DNA from: Mesorhizobium sp. M2E.F.Ca.ET.219.01.1.1
Lineage (GTDB): Bacteria; Pseudomonadota; Alphaproteobacteria; Rhizobiales; Rhizobiaceae
Assembly: GCF_004016445.2 (NCBI RefSeq)
Contig: NZ_SADT02000005.1
Coordinates: 514,099 to 578,098 of the forward strand
Direction of reading: 5' to 3'
DNA length: 64,000 nt
How positions within the stretch are numbered: the first letter of the stretch is position 1; each line of letters starts with the position of its first letter. Shown here piece by piece: positions 41,878 through 51,529 of the stretch. A program made the position numbers and the translations under genes. The notes under the pieces are model-generated. The model made no database searches. It was not told the origin of the DNA and was given only the letters and a program-made list of their open reading frames with translations.

Positions 41878-42077
41878 TTTCCTCGCCCCACGCAGTGGGG
41901 AGAGGTGGCCCGGCGAAGCCGGGACGGAGAGGGGCCTTCGTAGAGTGCTGACTTCAAGTGGAGCGGCTTCACCACGGCACAATTCTGCGAAGGCTCTGCC
42001 GTCGCATAGGGCATCGCCCGCTCCGTCTCGGGCTTCGCCCCAGCCACCTCTCCCCCGCGTTGCGGGGGCGAGGAAAT
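41878..42077. repeat. RIME-like mosaic palindromic element (copy 2)
   Basis: Arms beginning TTTCCTCGCCCC and ending, inverted, GGGGGCGAGGAAA, each with internal hairpins (GCCCGGCGAAGCCGGG-like) and the shared GAGAGGTGGC block. The unique centre is about 41940-42015. Confidence 0.7.
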
Positions 42078-42082
42078 GGCGC

Positions 42083-42658
42083 TCAGCCCCGTCTCCCCGT
42101 CAGCGTCATGTCGAAGTCGACGACATTGGAGTAGAGCGGCGTGCCGACATCCATGCCGTAGCGCGACCGCAGCACCTTGCCGGTGACGTGGAATTTGATC
42201 GTGCCGGATTTCAGCCCGCCGAGCTCGGCGGTGAACTTTTCCGGGAACGTCTTGCCGCGCGCCGTCAGGCGCCCGGTAACGACTGCCGTCGTGTCGCCGG
42301 TGCGGGTCACGCTGGTCGAGCGGAACTGGATTTCCGGATTGTTGGCGGCGTCGAACACCGCGTCGGAGCGCAGGAAGGCGTCGATGCGGCCCTGGCCGGT
42401 GCCGACGCTTTCGGGATAGATGGTGAGGTCCACCTTGGAGCGGCCGACATCGCCATTGTCGATACGGATCGTGCCCTTGAAACGGCCGAAAGCGCCGTCG
42501 AAACCGCCGCCGCCGGCCTTGCCGATGGTGAAGCGGATCGAGGAGCCCGACGGGCTGATCGTGTAGCTGCCGGCGGCGTCGCTGAGCGCCACTGCGGCAA
42601 CGGCAGGCACGGCGAGGCAAGCGGCAAAAGCCGCCAATCCGAGGATGCGCGCGTTCAT
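42083..42658 (-). CDS. YceI-family periplasmic lipid-binding protein
   Basis: 191-aa secreted lipocalin-like beta-barrel. Signal peptide MNARILGLAAFAACLAVPAVAA; mature part SYTISPSGSSIRFTIGKAGGGGFDGAF, IYPESVGTGQGRIDAFLRSDAVFDAANNPEIQFRS and VTGRLTARGKTFPEKFTAEL are typical YceI motifs. YceI proteins bind isoprenoid lipids. The gene lies 66 nt downstream of a cytochrome b561 gene, a frequent pairing that suggests quinone or polyisoprenoid handling. Confidence 0.93.
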   Translation of the reverse strand: MNARILGLAAFAACLAVPAVAAVALSDAAGSYTISPSGSSIRFTIGKAGGGGFDGAFGRFKGTIRIDNGDVGRSKVDLTIYPESVGTGQGRIDAFLRSDAVFDAANNPEIQFRSTSVTRTGDTTAVVTGRLTARGKTFPEKFTAELGGLKSGTIKFHVTGKVLRSRYGMDVGTPLYSNVVDFDMTLTGRRG

Positions 42659-42724
42659 GGTTTTTTCCTTCCGCAGATACGCATTTTCTGCGTTCTCGCC
42701 CCACCAACGAATGATGGCGCGGTT

Positions 42725-43297
42725 CTATTCCCTGCCTGACGAAGGTGTGATCATGCGCGTCAGCACATTGTCGCGCAGCAGGAAATGATGGCGCAGCGCC
42801 GCCGCGATATGCAGCGCCACCAGCGCGATGCCGGCATAAGCGAGATACCAATGCGCGGACGTCCAAAAGCTCTCCGAAGCATCGGATTCGGCCAAGGGCA
42901 GGTTGGGCATCACGAACAGGTTGAACGGCATGGTCGGGATCTCCAGCGTCGACACCGAGACCAGCGCCCAGCCGGAGAGCGGCAGCGCGATCTGGAAGGC
43001 ATAGAGCGCGAAATGCGCCAGCGGCGCGGTTCTGCGCTCCAGCGTGCCGACCGAGGCCGGCAATGCGGGCGCCGCGTTGCCGAGCCGCCAGGCGATGCGC
43101 AGGATGATCAGGCCAAGCAGCAGGAAGCCGAAGGATTTGTGCAGCTGGATCAGCTCGAAGGACGTCCGCTGGCTTGTCGTTCGCACCATGACATAGCCGA
43201 GCGCGAACTGGCCGATGAAGATGACGCCGATCAGCCAGTGCAGGACGATCATCGCCCAGCCATAGCGGGTAGGGGTGTTGGTGAGGGATGTCTGCAT
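42725..43297 (-). CDS. Cytochrome b561
   Basis: 190-aa four-helix inner-membrane diheme cytochrome that moves electrons from quinol to an acceptor (often superoxide). RYGWAMIVLHWLIGVIFIGQFALGYVM and SFELIQLHKSFGFLLLGLIILRIAWRL supply heme His ligands; HFALYAFQIALPLSGWALVS and AHWYLAYAGIALVALHIAAALRHHF supply the rest. It is upstream of yceI on the same strand. Confidence 0.94.
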   Translation of the reverse strand: MQTSLTNTPTRYGWAMIVLHWLIGVIFIGQFALGYVMVRTTSQRTSFELIQLHKSFGFLLLGLIILRIAWRLGNAAPALPASVGTLERRTAPLAHFALYAFQIALPLSGWALVSVSTLEIPTMPFNLFVMPNLPLAESDASESFWTSAHWYLAYAGIALVALHIAAALRHHFLLRDNVLTRMITPSSGRE

Positions 43298-43370
43298 GGC
43301 CGAAGAACGCCGCCGAGATCAGCTTTCTTCCGAACTATCCTATGCCTCGTCCCCGAGACAATTCCAGAAG

Positions 43371-43550
43371 CCGGCGCCGCCCCTCATTGCCCTGCCGGGC
43401 ATTTCTCCCCGTTCACGGGGAGAAAGGGGCTGGCCGCGACGCTGGCGTTCTTTCTTGCCGCGTTGGCGATTGGCGAAACCGCCGGCGACATCTCCCTTCT
43501 CCCCGTTCAACGGGGAGAAGATGCCGGCAGGCAGATGAGGGGCAGCGCCG
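43371..43550. repeat. RIME-like mosaic palindromic element (copy 3)
   Basis: Inverted arms CCGGCGCCGCCCCTCAT and ATGAGGGGCAGCGCCG with hairpins CTCCCCGTTCACGGGGAG and CTCCCCGTTCAACGGGGAG. It fills most of the 301-bp gap 43298-43598. Confidence 0.75.
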
Positions 43551-43598
43551 ACGTTGACAAGTTCGCCTTTCACCTTGAACCGGCGACCTTGTCCGTGC

Positions 43599-44489
43599 CT
43601 ACCCGCTCACCTTGAAGAAATCCACGAACGCCCTTAGCGCCGGCCGCATCTGCCGGCGGCTGGGATAATAAACGAAGAAACCTTCGAAGGTCGGACACCA
43701 ATCCTCCAGCACGCGGATAAGCCTGCCGTCGGCGAGCGGTGCCCGCACATAGGGCTCGAAGACGAAGGCGAGCCCGGCGCCGTCGATCGCCGCCTGGGCA
43801 ATCAGATGGTCTTCGTCGAGGATCAGCGGCCCTTGCGTCGCGATCTCGATTTCCTCGCCGTCCTTCTCGAATTCCCAGCGGTAAAGGATGCCGCTGGAGA
43901 AGCGGAAGCGTATGCAGCGGTGGTCGGCCAGCTCGCGTGGATGGCGCGGTGTCGGCATCGTCGCAAAATAGGAGGGTGCGGCGACCACCGCGCCCCGGAG
44001 GTCAGGCCCGATGCGCACCGCGATCATGTCGCGCTGCAGGCTTTCGCCGAGCCGCACGCCGGCATCGAAGCCGCCTTCGACCACATCGGTGAAGCGATCC
44101 TCGATGACGATCTCCAGCACGATATCGGGATAGGCCGCGGCAAAGGCGCCGAGCCTGGGCGTCAGCGTCAGATGGGCGGCCGTGCGCGGCACGGTGAGCC
44201 GCAGATTGCCCGCCGGCCGGTCGCGCGCCTCGACCGCCGTCTCCAGTGCCAGGTCGATCTCGGACAGCGCCGGGCGCAGCCGTTCGAGCAGTTGCGCGCC
44301 TTCTTCGGTCGGCGCGACGCTGCGCGTGCTGCGCGCCAGAAGCCGCACGCCGAGCCGCGCTTCCAGGCTCGACACCGCGTGGCTCACCGCCGAGGGCGCG
44401 ATGCCGAGCTCGCGCGCGGCGCCGCGAAAGCTGGCGCATTGGGCGACGGTGGCGAGCACGGCGAGCTGCGAGAGGTTGGTGCGGTTCAT
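43599..44489 (-). CDS. LysR-family transcriptional regulator
   Basis: 296-aa regulator. wHTH: LAVLATVAQCASFRGAARELGIAPSAVSHAVSSLEARLGVRLLARSTRSVAPTEEG (residues 8-63). The effector-binding domain includes GNLRLTVPRTAAHLTLTPRL and GFDAGVRLGESLQRDMIAVRIGPDL. This is the AphB/DmlR-like subgroup. The frame is open far upstream, but that part is antisense to the aldo-keto reductase gene, so 44489 is the start. It is divergent from that gene (96-bp gap) and probably controls it. Confidence 0.92.
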   Translation of the reverse strand: MNRTNLSQLAVLATVAQCASFRGAARELGIAPSAVSHAVSSLEARLGVRLLARSTRSVAPTEEGAQLLERLRPALSEIDLALETAVEARDRPAGNLRLTVPRTAAHLTLTPRLGAFAAAYPDIVLEIVIEDRFTDVVEGGFDAGVRLGESLQRDMIAVRIGPDLRGAVVAAPSYFATMPTPRHPRELADHRCIRFRFSSGILYRWEFEKDGEEIEIATQGPLILDEDHLIAQAAIDGAGLAFVFEPYVRAPLADGRLIRVLEDWCPTFEGFFVYYPSRRQMRPALRAFVDFFKVSG

Positions 44490-44585
44490 TGGTCTATGTT
44501 TTAGAACAAGCCGTGCGAATGAGAGCCGATTATCGAACGGACTGCAAGGCCTTATGTCCTGCCCATCGCAACAAGGAGATGCGCC

Positions 44586-45581
<996 letters not shown>

Positions 45582-45620
45582 AGGTGAAAGGGGGCGCTTC
45601 GGCCTTCGTTGAGAGGTTAA

Positions 45621-45792
45621 CGCGAGGCCCCCCTCTCTGGCCTGCCGGCCATCTCCCCCTCAAGGGGGGAGATTGGCAGCTTCGACGCCGGCGCTCCCTT
45701 TGCAACGTTGGCGATTAGCGAAAGCCGGCGTGACAGCTGATCTCCCCCCTTGAGGGGGAGATGCCCGGCAGGGCAGAGAGGGGGGCCTCGCG
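45621..45792. repeat. RIME-like mosaic palindromic element (copy 4)
   Basis: The most symmetric copy: near-perfect inverted arms of about 50 bp beginning CGCGAGGCCCCCCTCTCTG and containing CTCCCCCTCAAGGGGGGAG hairpins, around a centre with GCCGGCG. Confidence 0.8.
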
Positions 45793-45817
45793 CCGACGTT
45801 TCTTATCTCTGCACCCT

Positions 45818-46420
45818 CTACCAAGGCACCACCTCAATCTCCGGCCAGCACGCCTGCGCCCGCTTCCCCTTCGCCTCATGCGTCCGCTGATTATCCAGCG
45901 CCCGGTTCGGCGTGATGCGAAACGAAAAAACATCATCCAGCCCAAACGGCGCCACCAACTCCAGCGCCCCATCAGCACCGAACCGCACCCCAATCGCATG
46001 CGTCTTCGACGCGAAATAGCTCACCGATTCGCTCGCACTCGCATATCTCGGGCATTCCTGCCCGAATTTCTGCGGATACCACAGATGCACCCGCGCCTGG
46101 TTGCGCACTTCGACCGGTAGCGGCAGCCCATCGAAATGCCGTGCCGCCTGGCGGATCACCGCGTCCTCGGCCTCATAAGAAAGGTCGGCGTCGTCGAAAT
46201 AGAACAGGTCGACATCCTTGATGCCGTAGCCCGGCGGCTTGCCGGTCAGATGGTTCCACACGCTATTGTAGAGCGCGCCGGAGACCACCAGCCAGTCCGG
46301 CAGCGCAAGCGCCCGCACCCGCGCCAGCGTTTCGCCAAGCAGCGGGTCGGCCGCGACGATCCTGAGGAACGCCGCGCGCTGGACTTCGAAGGGCAGGCCA
46401 GAATAGCGGAGATGGCTCAT
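45818..46420 (-). CDS. Nucleotidyltransferase family protein (DUF925-type)
   Basis: 200-aa protein. VVSGALYNSVWNHLTGKPPGYGIKDVDLFYFDDADLS gives the nucleotidyltransferase-like pattern (GxxxN...DxDxxYFD), followed by EVRNQARVHLWYPQKFG and ASKTHAIGVRFG. The family is widespread and its substrate is unknown. It starts 40 nt after pheT on the same strand. Confidence 0.88.
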   Translation of the reverse strand: MSHLRYSGLPFEVQRAAFLRIVAADPLLGETLARVRALALPDWLVVSGALYNSVWNHLTGKPPGYGIKDVDLFYFDDADLSYEAEDAVIRQAARHFDGLPLPVEVRNQARVHLWYPQKFGQECPRYASASESVSYFASKTHAIGVRFGADGALELVAPFGLDDVFSFRITPNRALDNQRTHEAKGKRAQACWPEIEVVPW

Positions 46421-46459
46421 CGCCCTTTGGAGGACGATTCGCCACCTGACGGCAATGCA

Positions 46460-48868
46460 TTAGGCGCGCAGCACGCCGCCCGTCTGCTTGTTGACGTTCT
46501 CGACGATGCGTTTTGCGAGCGCCTCGAAATCCTCGTCGGTCAGCGTTTTTTCGACCGGCTGGATCGAGACCTCGATGGCGATTGACTTCTTGGCTTCGCC
46601 GAGCGATGCGCCCTCGAAGACGTCGAACACCGAAACGCCGGTGACCAGCTTCTTGTCGGCGGCCAAGGCCGCGCGCACCAACGTGCCGGCCTCGACAGTC
46701 TTGTCGACGACGAAGGCGAAGTCGCGCTTCACCGCCTGGAAGGGCGACAGTTCCAGCTTCGGCTTGGTGCGCGTCGGCTTGGCCTTCGGCTCCGGCACGG
46801 CGTCGACAAAAACCTCGAAGCCGCAGATCGGTCCCGAGGCGTCGAGCCCGTCCAGCGTCTTCGGATGGAACTCGCCGAAAGTGCCGAGCACGGTCTTCGG
46901 ACCGAGCTTGATCGTGCCGGAGCGTCCCGGATGGTACCAGGCCGGGCCGCCCGGCTCGATCTGCAGCCGGTCGACCGGCGCGCCGCAGGCTTCGAGCGCC
47001 GCGATCGCGTCCGCCTTGGCGTCAAACACGCCGACCGGTCCGGCATTGCCGGCCCAGCTGCGCCCCGAACCTTCGAGCTTGGCGGTGCCGCGCCTGACAC
47101 CGGCGGCAACGCGCCGCTGCTGGTCGGATGCATCCCCCTCATAGGTGCCCGACACCTCGAAAAGCGCCACGTCGCCGATGCCCTTGTCGGCATTGCGCTG
47201 CGCGGCCGCGATCAGCCCGGGCAATAGCGAGGGCCGCATGTCGGACATGTCGGCGGCGATCGGGTTGGCGAGCTTCAGCGACGTCTGGCCGCCGCCGAAC
47301 AGCTCGGCGTGCTTTGCCGGGATGAACGACCAGGTGACGGCCTCCATCATGCCGCGCACGGCGAGCGCCCGCTTGGCCGCTCGGGTGCGCACCTGCAGCG
47401 TGGTCAGGATCTTGCCGTTGACGGCGTCATGCGAGGTGAGCGGCTGCGGCGCGATGTTGTCGACGCCGTGGATGCGCATCACCTCCTCGACCAGGTCGGC
47501 CTTGCCGTCGATGTCCGGCCGCCAGGACGGCACCTTCACCTTGACGACGTCGCCCGAGCCCTGCGGCTCGAAGCCGAGACGGGTCAGGATACCGAGTGCT
47601 TCTTCCCTCGGCACCTCGATGCCGGTCAGCCGCTTCACTTCCGACAGCGGGAAGGACACGACCATCGGCTTGTGGCCGGCATAGCCGGCAACCTCCATTT
47701 CGGACGGCGTGCCGCCGCAGAAATCGAGCACCAGCTTGGTCGCCAGCTCCACGCCCGGCACCATGAATTCGGGGTCGACGCCGCGTTCGAAGCGGTAGCG
47801 CGCGTCGGTAATGATGCCGAGCGTGCGGCCGGTGCGGGCGGTGGTGATCGGGTCCCAGAGCGCGGATTCGATCAGCACGTCGGTGGTGTTCTCGTCGCAG
47901 CCCGAATGCTCGCCGCCCATGATGCCGGCGATCGATTCGACGCCATTGTCATCGGCAATCACGCACATTTCCGGCGTCAGCGTATATTCGCGCCCGTCAA
48001 GCGCCAGCACCTTCTCGCCGTCCTTGGCGCGCCGCACGACGAGATTGCCGGCGACCTTCTTCGCGTCGAACACATGCAGCGGCCGGCCGCGGTCGAAGGT
48101 GACGTAATTGGTGATGTCGACCAGCGCGCTGATCGGCCGGAGCCCGATGGCGATCAGCCGCTGCTGCAGCCATTTCGGCGACGGGCCGTTCTTGACGCCC
48201 TTGACCAGCCTGAGCGCGAAGCCCGGGCAAAGCTCCGGCGCCTCGATCGTGACCTTGACCGGGCACAGGCCGTTGCCGGCATGCGGCATGATCGCGCCGC
48301 CGGTGAGCCGGCCGAGCCCGCTCGCCGCGAGGTCGCGCGCGATGCCGTAGACGCTGGTCGCGTCCGGGCGGTTGGGCGTCAAATTGATCTCGATCACCGG
48401 ATCGTCGAGATGCGCGTAAGCCGCGAAGCTGGTGCCGACCGGCGCGTCTTCGGGCAAATCGATGATGCCGCTGTGCTCGTCCGACAGTTCCAGCTCACGT
48501 TCCGAGCACATCATGCCATGGCTTTCGACGCCGCGGATCTTGCCGACCGAGAGCGTCACGTCGATGCCCGGGATGTAGGTGCCGGGAGCGGCGAAGGCGC
48601 CGATCATTCCCGCGCGGGCATTCGGCGCGCCGCACACCACCTGCACCGGCGGCTTGCCGTCGCCGGTGTCGACGGTGAGCACCCGCAGCCGGTCGGCATC
48701 GGGATGCTGCACCGCCGTCAGCACCTTGGCGATGACGAAGGGTCTCAAGCCTGCCTTGTCGTCGACATGTTCGACTTCGAGGCCGATGGCGGTCAGCCGC
48801 TCCACGATCTCGGCAAGCGAGGCGTCGGTCTCGAGATGGTCCTTCAGCCAGGAGAGGGTGAATTTCAT
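46460..48868 (-). CDS. pheT: Phenylalanyl-tRNA synthetase beta subunit
   Basis: 802-aa subunit of the (alphabeta)2 enzyme that charges tRNA-Phe. Domain order is complete: MKFTLSWLKDHLETDASL, the tRNA-binding OB fold (about 40-150), the B3/B4 editing domain (GLRPISALVDITNYVTFDRGRPLHVFDA), B5 (EVKRLTGIEVPREEALGILTRLGF), the catalytic-like core and the C-terminal FDX-ACB domain (PFQAVKRDFAFVVDKTVEA). Its ATG overlaps the stop of the GFA gene (ATGA), linking it translationally to pheS-GFA. Confidence 0.97.
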   Translation of the reverse strand: MKFTLSWLKDHLETDASLAEIVERLTAIGLEVEHVDDKAGLRPFVIAKVLTAVQHPDADRLRVLTVDTGDGKPPVQVVCGAPNARAGMIGAFAAPGTYIPGIDVTLSVGKIRGVESHGMMCSERELELSDEHSGIIDLPEDAPVGTSFAAYAHLDDPVIEINLTPNRPDATSVYGIARDLAASGLGRLTGGAIMPHAGNGLCPVKVTIEAPELCPGFALRLVKGVKNGPSPKWLQQRLIAIGLRPISALVDITNYVTFDRGRPLHVFDAKKVAGNLVVRRAKDGEKVLALDGREYTLTPEMCVIADDNGVESIAGIMGGEHSGCDENTTDVLIESALWDPITTARTGRTLGIITDARYRFERGVDPEFMVPGVELATKLVLDFCGGTPSEMEVAGYAGHKPMVVSFPLSEVKRLTGIEVPREEALGILTRLGFEPQGSGDVVKVKVPSWRPDIDGKADLVEEVMRIHGVDNIAPQPLTSHDAVNGKILTTLQVRTRAAKRALAVRGMMEAVTWSFIPAKHAELFGGGQTSLKLANPIAADMSDMRPSLLPGLIAAAQRNADKGIGDVALFEVSGTYEGDASDQQRRVAAGVRRGTAKLEGSGRSWAGNAGPVGVFDAKADAIAALEACGAPVDRLQIEPGGPAWYHPGRSGTIKLGPKTVLGTFGEFHPKTLDGLDASGPICGFEVFVDAVPEPKAKPTRTKPKLELSPFQAVKRDFAFVVDKTVEAGTLVRAALAADKKLVTGVSVFDVFEGASLGEAKKSIAIEVSIQPVEKTLTDEDFEALAKRIVENVNKQTGGVLRA

Positions 48869-49302
48869 GGTTCTGTTCCGTTTTGTCCTTGCCCTTCTGG
48901 TCGGGGCACGCTGGTCTTCAGATGCCTGGGCAAATCGTCCGGCATGTGCAGGAAGGGCAGTTGCTCACGCACATAGGCATGCAGCGTCGGCTTGAAATAG
49001 GCCGGCATGTCCATGGCGCCGAGCATGAAATAGATCTTGTTGTCGAGCCGCTTATCGACATAGGCGATCGGCGAGCCACAGATGCCGCAGAAGGAACGCT
49101 CCACCGGGCCATTGCGGTAGCTTTTCAGCGACTTGCCTTCGAGCGCGACCTGATCGGCCAGGAAGCCGACAAAGGCCGACACCGGCGCACCGCTGGCGCG
49201 CCGGCAGTCGCCGCAATGGCAATAGCTGATATGGTGCGGCTCGGCCGAAGCCTCGAACCGCACCGCGCCGCAACGGCAGCCGCCGGTGTGAGGTGCCGTC
49301 AT
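48865..49302 (-). CDS. GFA-family zinc-binding protein between pheS and pheT
   Basis: 145-aa protein of the Gfa/CENP-V family: zinc ligands GGCRCGAV (Cys9, Cys11), CHCGDC (Cys28, Cys30, Cys33) and FCGICGSPI (Cys72, Cys75) are all present. Family members were first described as glutathione-formaldehyde adduct handlers, but many have unknown roles. The start overlaps the pheS stop (ATGA) and the stop overlaps the pheT start (ATGA), so all three are translated in a coupled chain. Confidence 0.9.
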   Translation of the reverse strand: MTAPHTGGCRCGAVRFEASAEPHHISYCHCGDCRRASGAPVSAFVGFLADQVALEGKSLKSYRNGPVERSFCGICGSPIAYVDKRLDNKIYFMLGAMDMPAYFKPTLHAYVREQLPFLHMPDDLPRHLKTSVPRPEGQGQNGTEP

Positions 49303-50396
49303 GCAGACAGCCCCCCGAACAATGTCGGCAGGTCGAGCGGCCTGAACCCGTAATGGCTGAGCCAGCGCACGTCGGCGTCGAAGAAGGCGCGCAGGTCCGG
49401 CATGCCGTATTTCAGCATGGCGATGCGATCGATGCCCATGCCCCAGGCAAAGCCCTGATACTCGTCGGGATCGAGCCCGCCGGCGCGCAGCACGTTGGGA
49501 TGCACCATGCCGCAGCCCAGGATCTCCATCCAGTCGGAGCCTTCGCCGAAGCGCACCTCGCCCGGACGCGAGCGGTCGCACTGGATGTCCACCTCGAGGC
49601 TGGGCTCGGTGAACGGGAAGAAGGACGGACGGAAGCGCATCTTGACCGACGGCACCTCGAAGAAGGCCTTGCAGAACTCCTCCAGCACCCACTTCATGTT
49701 GGCGACATTGGCCGTCTTGTCGACCACCAGCCCCTCGACCTGATGGAACATCGGCGAGTGCGTGGCGTCCGAATCCTGCCGGTAGGTCTTGCCGGGGATG
49801 ACGATGCGGATCGGCGGCTTCTGCCGCTCCATGGTGCGGATCTGCACGGGCGAGGTATGCGTGCGCAACAGCTTGCGCTCGCCCTTCTCGTCCGGCTGGA
49901 AGAAGAAGGTGTCGTGCATCTCGCGCGCCGGATGTCCCTCGGGGAAATTCAGCGCCGTGAAATTGTAATAGTCGGTCTCGATATCCGGGCCTTCGGCGAT
50001 CGAGAAGCCGAGATCGCCGAAGATCGCCGCGATCTCGTCGATCACCTGGCTGATCGGATGGATGCGGCCGCGCTCGGCCGGCGACTGGCGCACAGGGAGC
50101 GTGACATCGACCTTCTCGGCGGCGAGCCGGGCGGCGATCGCCACATCCTTCAGCTCCGCCTTGCGCTGGGCGAGCGCCTCGGTGACGCGGTTCTTCAAAC
50201 CGTTGATCGCCGGGCCCTTCACCTGCCGCTCCTCGGCGCTCATCGCGCCCAGCGTCTTCAGCATTTCGGAGACCGAGCCCTTCTTGCCCAGCGCCGAGAC
50301 GCGCACCGCCTCGATTGCGGCCTCGTCCGAGGCCGCCGCGATCTCGGCAAGCAACGAAGCTTCCAGGGCTTCAAGATTTCCAGCGGTGGCGTTCAC
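49299..50396 (-). CDS. pheS: Phenylalanyl-tRNA synthetase alpha subunit
   Basis: 365-aa catalytic subunit. An N-terminal coiled coil (LEALEASLLAEIAAASDEA, 1-90) precedes the class II core: motif 2 LLRTHTSPVQIRTME, DATHSPMFHQVEGLVVD, motif 3 GCGMVHPNVLRAGGLDPDEYQGFAWGMGIDR. The GTG at 50396 gives the standard length; the open frame runs on to 50522 but passes through the rplT terminator. It has its own upstream region with two direct repeats (50440-50470) and no Phe-rich leader peptide. Confidence 0.96.
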   Translation of the reverse strand: MNATAGNLEALEASLLAEIAAASDEAAIEAVRVSALGKKGSVSEMLKTLGAMSAEERQVKGPAINGLKNRVTEALAQRKAELKDVAIAARLAAEKVDVTLPVRQSPAERGRIHPISQVIDEIAAIFGDLGFSIAEGPDIETDYYNFTALNFPEGHPAREMHDTFFFQPDEKGERKLLRTHTSPVQIRTMERQKPPIRIVIPGKTYRQDSDATHSPMFHQVEGLVVDKTANVANMKWVLEEFCKAFFEVPSVKMRFRPSFFPFTEPSLEVDIQCDRSRPGEVRFGEGSDWMEILGCGMVHPNVLRAGGLDPDEYQGFAWGMGIDRIAMLKYGMPDLRAFFDADVRWLSHYGFRPLDLPTLFGGLSA

Positions 50397-50439
50397 GGCG
50401 AAATTCTTTCTATTCGGTGGCGGGCGCCAGCGCGTCACG

Positions 50440-50470
50440 ATTTTGGTAACGCGGGTGCCATTTTGGTTAC
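50440..50470. promoter_or_regulatory. Direct repeats upstream of pheS
   Basis: ATTTTGGTAAC (50440-50450) and ATTTTGGTTAC (50460-50470) are spaced exactly 20 bp, between the rplT terminator and pheS. Role unknown; possibly regulator sites. Confidence 0.3.
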
Positions 50471-50480
50471 ATCGGGGGCC

Positions 50481-50517
50481 AAAAAAGAACCCGCGCCAGC
50501 CGTGCCAGCGCGGGTTC
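50481..50517 (-). terminator. Intrinsic terminator after rplT
   Basis: Minus-strand stem GAACCCGCGC/GCGCGGGTTC (11-nt loop) followed by six Ts. It separates rpmI-rplT from pheS. Confidence 0.85.
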
Positions 50518-50554
50518 CCCAAATCAGTACTAGAAATGCTTGGGAAGCGCTGGC

Positions 50555-50956
50555 TTAGGCGACAGCGCTCTCAAAAGCATTCGGCGTGGTGTTCTTCAGA
50601 TATTCGAGCGCAACCTTGGCCTTGGCGACCAGCGCGGCGAAAGCCTGCGGCTCGTGGATGGCCATGTCCGAAAGGATCTTGCGGTCGATCTCGATGCCGG
50701 CCTTGTTGAGGCCGTCGATGAAGCGGCCATAGGTCAGGCCGTGCTCATGCACCGCCGCGTTGATGCGCTGGATCCACAGCGCGCGGAACGAGCGCTTGCG
50801 GTTCTTGCGGTCGCGGTAGGCGTACTGCAGCGACTTTTCCACCGCCTGCTTGGCGATGCGGATGGTGTTCTTGCGGCGGCCGTAGAAACCCTTGGCGGCT
50901 TTCAGGACCTTCTTGTGCTTGGCGTGGGCGGTAACGCCTCTCTTTACGCGTGCCAT
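50555..50956 (-). CDS. rplT: 50S ribosomal protein L20
   Basis: 133-aa L20: MARVKRGVTAHAKHKKVLKAAKGFYGRRKNT, then LQYAYRDRKNRKRSFRALWIQRINAAVHEHGLTYGRFIDGLN. Full length. L20 binds 23S rRNA early in assembly and represses its own operon in other bacteria. It lies 37 nt downstream of rpmI. Confidence 0.98.
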   Translation of the reverse strand: MARVKRGVTAHAKHKKVLKAAKGFYGRRKNTIRIAKQAVEKSLQYAYRDRKNRKRSFRALWIQRINAAVHEHGLTYGRFIDGLNKAGIEIDRKILSDMAIHEPQAFAALVAKAKVALEYLKNTTPNAFESAVA

Positions 50957-50993
50957 GTCATGATCTCCTTAAAACGTTGTCCAAGCCGAGGGA

Positions 50994-51197
50994 TTAGAGG
51001 CCGTTCGGCAGAAAATTCTTGATGACCTTCTTGCCGTCCGGTTCAGCCAGAACCATCGTGCCGCGGGCATCGCGAATGAACTTGTTGGAACGCTTGATCA
51101 TGCCGTGGCGCTTGCCGGCGGCAGCCGACAGCACCTTGCCGGTGGCAGTAATCTTGAACCGCTTCTTGGCGGCCGATTTGGTCTTCATCTTGGGCAT
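50994..51197 (-). CDS. rpmI: 50S ribosomal protein L35
   Basis: 67-aa basic protein: MPKMKTKSAAKKRFKITATGKV, KRHGMIKRSNKFIRDARGT, KKVIKNFLPNGL. The ATG at 51197 is the family start; the open frame beyond it is spurious. It forms rpmI-rplT. infC, normally next to these genes, is more than 1 kb upstream with an unrelated gene between. Confidence 0.97.
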   Translation of the reverse strand: MPKMKTKSAAKKRFKITATGKVLSAAAGKRHGMIKRSNKFIRDARGTMVLAEPDGKKVIKNFLPNGL

Positions 51198-51383
51198 TTT
51201 GCTACTCCGTATTGGTGGCGCACCATCGCGCTTCTTTTCTCGCTTCGGGCCGACCAAAGCCCGAAAAGCAAATGAAACCGCCACGGCATGCCCTGCCGGG
51301 CGGTTTTCTTGGAACGGCGGTCCTATAGATCAAAGACGGCCCGGGTGCAACACCTCAACCGATGCGACGCGGTGTCCCGCTGG

Positions 51384-51529
51384 GTAGGGTGGTTGAGATT
51401 CAGGTCAGGCCGAGTCGAGAATGGTGGTTTCCGAGAACCGGAGCGGAGCGTACTTAAAGTACGTGAGCACCGGAAGCGCAAGAAGCCGCCGTTCGCAGGC
51501 CGGCCTCACCTGAATATCAGCCACCCTAC
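51384..51529. repeat. MITE-like inverted-repeat element
   Basis: 146 bp with inverted ends of about 29 bp: left GTAGGGTGGTTGAGATTCAGG, right (reversed) GTAGGGTGGCTGATATTCAGG, about three mismatches. The inside contains a GTACTT-A-AAGTAC palindrome. It has no coding capacity. It occupies the gene-free stretch 51198-51525 and provides the stop codon of the next gene. A half copy lies at 15.18 kb. Confidence 0.75.

Noticed and set aside
39902..42739. A 945-codon open frame on the plus strand
   Set aside because: It runs antisense through the FAD dehydrogenase, Gfo/Idh and YceI genes, which have clear family motifs; the antisense product is low-complexity and His/Ala/Arg-rich, a by-product of high GC.
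47309..48976. A 555-codon plus-strand frame opposite pheT
   Set aside because: It is fully antisense to a well-conserved synthetase gene, with no start signal or domain.
50397..50480. Phe-rich leader peptide for pheS attenuation
   Set aside because: The only short ORF (MAPALPKS) has no Phe codons and no competing hairpins were seen.
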